A stretch of 7,583 nt of DNA. Origin: Proteobacteria bacterium UBA6920. Its GTDB lineage: Bacteria > Pseudomonadota > Gammaproteobacteria > SG8-11. The translations under genes were made by a program, and so were the position numbers. The stretch lies in the NCBI GenBank assembly GCA_002448875.1, contig DKAS01000111.1:1-7583 (forward strand), given 5' to 3'. The notes beneath the pieces are model-generated. The model searched no databases and was not told where the DNA came from. It was given only the letters and a program-made list of their open reading frames with translations. Every line of letters starts with the position of its first letter. Position 1 is the stretch's first letter. Shown in pieces: positions 4,977 to 7,583 of this stretch.

Positions 4977-7583
4977 TCACGCTGCCGTGGCGACGCCTCG
5001 GCGGCGCACCACGTCGCGCCCGCGCCACCCACCCAGCAGCAGCACCACGAGCAGGGCGACGAAATCCAGGCTGCCGCCGCCCTTTTTACCGGAGCCGGAA
5101 GTCGCCTTGCCGGCAGGAGCCTCATCATCGGCGATGGTAACCTGGGTGCTGGTGGGCCCGACCAGGGTGGCTTCGCCGTTCACGCCGCTCAGCTCGATAC
5201 TGAAGGATTCATCCCCTTCGGCCAGGCTGTCGTCGTTGATGGTGATGGTGATCTCCTTGCTGGTTTCGCCGTCGGCGAACTGCAGTGTGCCGCCAACCAC
5301 CGCGACATAGTCGCCGCTGGCGCCGGCATTGCCATTGGCACTGCCGTTGACCGTACGATACGTTACTACATTGGCACCGGCACTGCCGCCGACGCGCTGC
5401 ACCTTCACTATGGCGCTGCCGGCGTTTTCATCCACCCGCAGGGTGCTCGCCGCCATCTGGAATTGGCCGGCCGTCTGCAAGTCATTGTCGTCAGCGATGG
5501 TCAGGGTGGCTTCTAGAGGCGTGCCCGCGTCAGCGCCGCTGAGACCGCTCAAGCGCAGCACTACGGTTTCGCTGTTCTCCTTGACGTTGTCGTTGCTGAT
5601 GGCGACGCTGAAGGTTTTGCTGGTTTCGCCATCGGCGAAATCCAGCTGGCCACTGGCAGCGGTATAATCCCGGCCGGCGATGGCCGAACCGTTGACCGTG
5701 GTGTACTGCACGCTGGCCGCGCCGTCGCTGCCGCCAACGCGATTGACGGTAATCAGCGCACTGCCCAGATTTTCCAACTGGCTGTAAGTGGTGGCGGAAA
5801 ACTGCAATAAACCGGGAGTAATGGCGTTCATGCACAATACCGGCACCCCCTGCACCATGTCGCTGGTGGATCGGTTGTTATCGTCGCCGGCGTCGCGGGC
5901 GGTGATGCCCAGACAATACTGGCTCTTACGCTGCAGCAGACGAGGCGGCAGGGTCACCGAACAGTTGTTGGCACCGGCGCAGCCGGTTCCGCCTACATCC
6001 ACCTGCAACATCAGGTAGTCGGGTCCGGTAAAACTCAGCGGCCCGCCCTGGGTCTGGTAGATGTGCACCCAGTAACGATTGGCGCCGGTACCGTTGACAC
6101 CGCCGGTCTTGATCAGCGGCCAGCTGACCCGGTGCTCCAGCGCCGTATTGACGTTTTCCCGTGGCGCCGTCACCCCCCAGTTGCTGCGATCCAGACTGAC
6201 CGTGGCGGGATCGACCGCCGGCAGTTTCTGCGCGTCCGCCACCGGCGTGTAGTTCTTGCTCAGCACGCCGCTGCCGCCGGCGTCGCCGCCCACGGTGAAA
6301 CTCCAGTCACCGGCCGGCGTGTCGTCCCAGGCGCTGCGCCAGGGAACCACCGTGATCTGCTGCGGATTGCTCACCGCCTGGGTAGCGCTATCGATATTGA
6401 AGACGACACCCGCATAAGGATCCTGGGTCAGGCCCGGTATCAGATTGCGCATCTGCATGGCGCCGGCCAGGGGCAGTTTAGCGTCACCCGTACCATTGAT
6501 ATTCACCAGCGGCGTGGCCATGCCGCCGGGCGGCGTCAAAGCGAGTGTTTCCAGGGACAGTGGCACGTTGCGCAGCACCGCCTGCACCGCCCGCTGCCCC
6601 TGCGGATTGGTGTAGGTGAACACGTCCATGCTGGCGGGACGATCGGAGGCGTACCATTCCAGCAGATTGTCCTGCAGCGGCGTCGGACTGCTGCCGCCAT
6701 TGACCGTCACCTCCGCCCGCAGCAGATCACTGCCGCGCAGCAACCCGGCCTTGTCCTCGCCGGTGCCGGTGGTGCGCACCCGCAGGAACAGGCCGCGGGA
6801 GGTATCGACCAGGCGCAGCTGATCGTTGGCGCCGCCGCTGCCGTCGAAATCCAGGGACGTAAGCCGCACATCGCCGACAAACAGGCCGCCGATGCTGGGC
6901 ACGTAGAACGCCTGCGACACGCTGCCATCGGCATTATAAACCCGGGCGTTGAGCTGGCCGCCGCCGCCATCCAGCAGTTGAATTTCCACGGCGCTGCTGC
7001 CCGGATTGCGCGGATCATCCACCGGATCGTTGAACAGGGTCTTGCCCGCCAGCTGCTTGATCTGCACGCCGTAGATGCCGCCCGCGGCGGCGGCAAAATT
7101 GCCGTTGCTCTCCGCTTGCCGCGCCGTCCCCACCGCAATGGCCACACCGGCCACCGTCAGGGTGCCGTTGAGCGTGCCCAATCCCGCTGACCCACCACCC
7201 GCGCTGTAGTCGGCGCTGAAGGTGATATTGCCCAGGCCGGTGAGATTGCTCCAGTCCGCGGTTAAATGGTTATTGCTGAAGGTGGCGGTGGCAGCGTAAC
7301 CGAATTCGGGATGGTACAGGGTCAGGGTGTTCTGCCCCGTATGGCAGATAACGTAGGCGCTCAAGTGCTGCACCAGAAAATTGTCGGGCCCGTTGGGATT
7401 GGTACGCATGCCCCACTGCCCCGACAGGTTCACCGCGCCATCGCCGGCACCGGTGCAAATGACCCGATCGTCGACCGTGGGATCGGTGTAGGTCAATTTG
7501 CTTTCGATGATATCGGGAATGCCATCGCCGTCGGTATCCTGAAAGTTGTTGGTCGTTCCCGGCGCGATCGCCACGCCGTCGCG
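4977..7583 (-). CDS. Calx-beta domain protein with GlyGly-CTERM-like tail (5' end cut by window)
   Basis: The frame is open from the right edge to TGA at 4977. A GTG at 7574 is the first possible start codon, but the frame continues upstream of it, there is no signal peptide, and the sequence begins inside a DxDxDG-type region. I therefore treat the gene as cut at the edge. Numbering from that GTG: calcium-type loop DTDGDGIPD at 13-21; about 550 residues, Gly/Thr/Asn-rich, probably beta-rich, with six Cys, that I cannot assign; Calx-beta domains at about 591-697 and 705-818, each with an ADGETSK segment and acidic turns that bind calcium in this family; and a tail with Gly832-834, a hydrophobic helix at about 836-849 and five Arg between 851 and 859. 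That tail matches GlyGly-CTERM, which in known cases passes through type II secretion and is cut by rhombosortase. The likely location is the cell surface or outside. Its function is unknown; adhesion or matrix binding is a guess. Confidence 0.9.
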   Translation of the reverse strand, partial: RDGVAIAPGTTNNFQDTDGDGIPDIIESKLTYTDPTVDDRVICTGAGDGAVNLSGQWGMRTNPNGPDNFLVQHLSAYVICHTGQNTLTLYHPEFGYAATATFSNNHLTADWSNLTGLGNITFSADYSAGGGSAGLGTLNGTLTVAGVAIAVGTARQAESNGNFAAAAGGIYGVQIKQLAGKTLFNDPVDDPRNPGSSAVEIQLLDGGGGQLNARVYNADGSVSQAFYVPSIGGLFVGDVRLTSLDFDGSGGANDQLRLVDTSRGLFLRVRTTGTGEDKAGLLRGSDLLRAEVTVNGGSSPTPLQDNLLEWYASDRPASMDVFTYTNPQGQRAVQAVLRNVPLSLETLALTPPGGMATPLVNINGTGDAKLPLAGAMQMRNLIPGLTQDPYAGVVFNIDSATQAVSNPQQITVVPWRSAWDDTPAGDWSFTVGGDAGGSGVLSKNYTPVADAQKLPAVDPATVSLDRSNWGVTAPRENVNTALEHRVSWPLIKTGGVNGTGANRYWVHIYQTQGGPLSFTGPDYLMLQVDVGGTGCAGANNCSVTLPPRLLQRKSQYCLGITARDAGDDNNRSTSDMVQGVPVLCMNAITPGLLQFSATTYSQLENLGSALITVNRVGGSDGAASVQYTTVNGSAIAGRDYTAASGQLDFADGETSKTFSVAISNDNVKENSETVVLRLSGLSGADAGTPLEATLTIADDNDLQTAGQFQMAASTLRVDENAGSAIVKVQRVGGSAGANVVTYRTVNGSANGNAGASGDYVAVVGGTLQFADGETSKEITITINDDSLAEGDESFSIELSGVNGEATLVGPTSTQVTIADDEAPAGKATSGSGKKGGGSLDFVALLVVLLLGGWRGRDVVRRRGVATAA
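5121..5804 (-). repeat. Tandem duplication of Calx-beta domains
   Basis: The two Calx-beta domains share VGGS, TVNGSA and FADGETSK in the same order. At DNA level, 5257-5279 and 5617-5639 agree at 22 of 23 bases and are exactly 360 bases (120 codons) apart. The later domain in the protein carries a few extra residues (NGNAG region), so other shared segments are offset by about 345 bases. This points to internal duplication with later small insertions. Confidence 0.8.

Noticed and set aside
7572..7574. GTG at 7574 as the true start of the Calx-beta protein
   Set aside because: The frame stays open to the window edge, there is no signal peptide after it although the tail marks an exported protein, and the sequence begins inside a calcium-loop region, so the start must lie outside.

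Overview
All four genes in this window lie on the minus strand, so transcription runs from the right edge towards the left. Base composition is GC-rich. The right-hand gene ends in a GlyGly-CTERM-like tail, a sorting signal best known from Gammaproteobacteria with type II secretion and rhombosortase. Together these suggest a gammaproteobacterium, but no marker gene settles this.

Layout in transcription order. (1) 7583-4977: the 3' part of a large exported protein. It has a DxDxDG calcium-type loop, about 550 residues I cannot assign, two Calx-beta domains and a GlyGly-CTERM-like tail; its start lies beyond the right edge. (2) 4860-4609: a complete 83-residue protein, about 29 % glycine, with no cysteine. 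It has a near-perfect ribosome binding site and is followed by two hairpins, the second a convincing intrinsic terminator. (3) 4539-4274: a gap of about 270 bases, AT-rich in its middle, with an 8+8 inverted repeat but no gene. (4) 4273-2912: a HlyD-type membrane fusion (periplasmic adaptor) protein. (5) 2849-1: a peptidase-containing ABC exporter with two cyclic-nucleotide-binding-like domains at its N-terminus, then a C39 double-glycine peptidase with its catalytic residues intact, a six-helix membrane domain and an ATPase domain. The window ends just after the ABC signature motif.

The exporter and adaptor form a type I / bacteriocin-type export pair. The outer-membrane partner is not in the window. 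The small Gly-rich protein directly upstream is the obvious candidate cargo, and the terminator behind it could allow much more peptide than transporter to be made. This link is inferred from position. The peptide has no canonical double-glycine leader and no modification enzyme is visible. The Calx-beta protein looks like a separate surface or secreted protein and may be only a neighbour.
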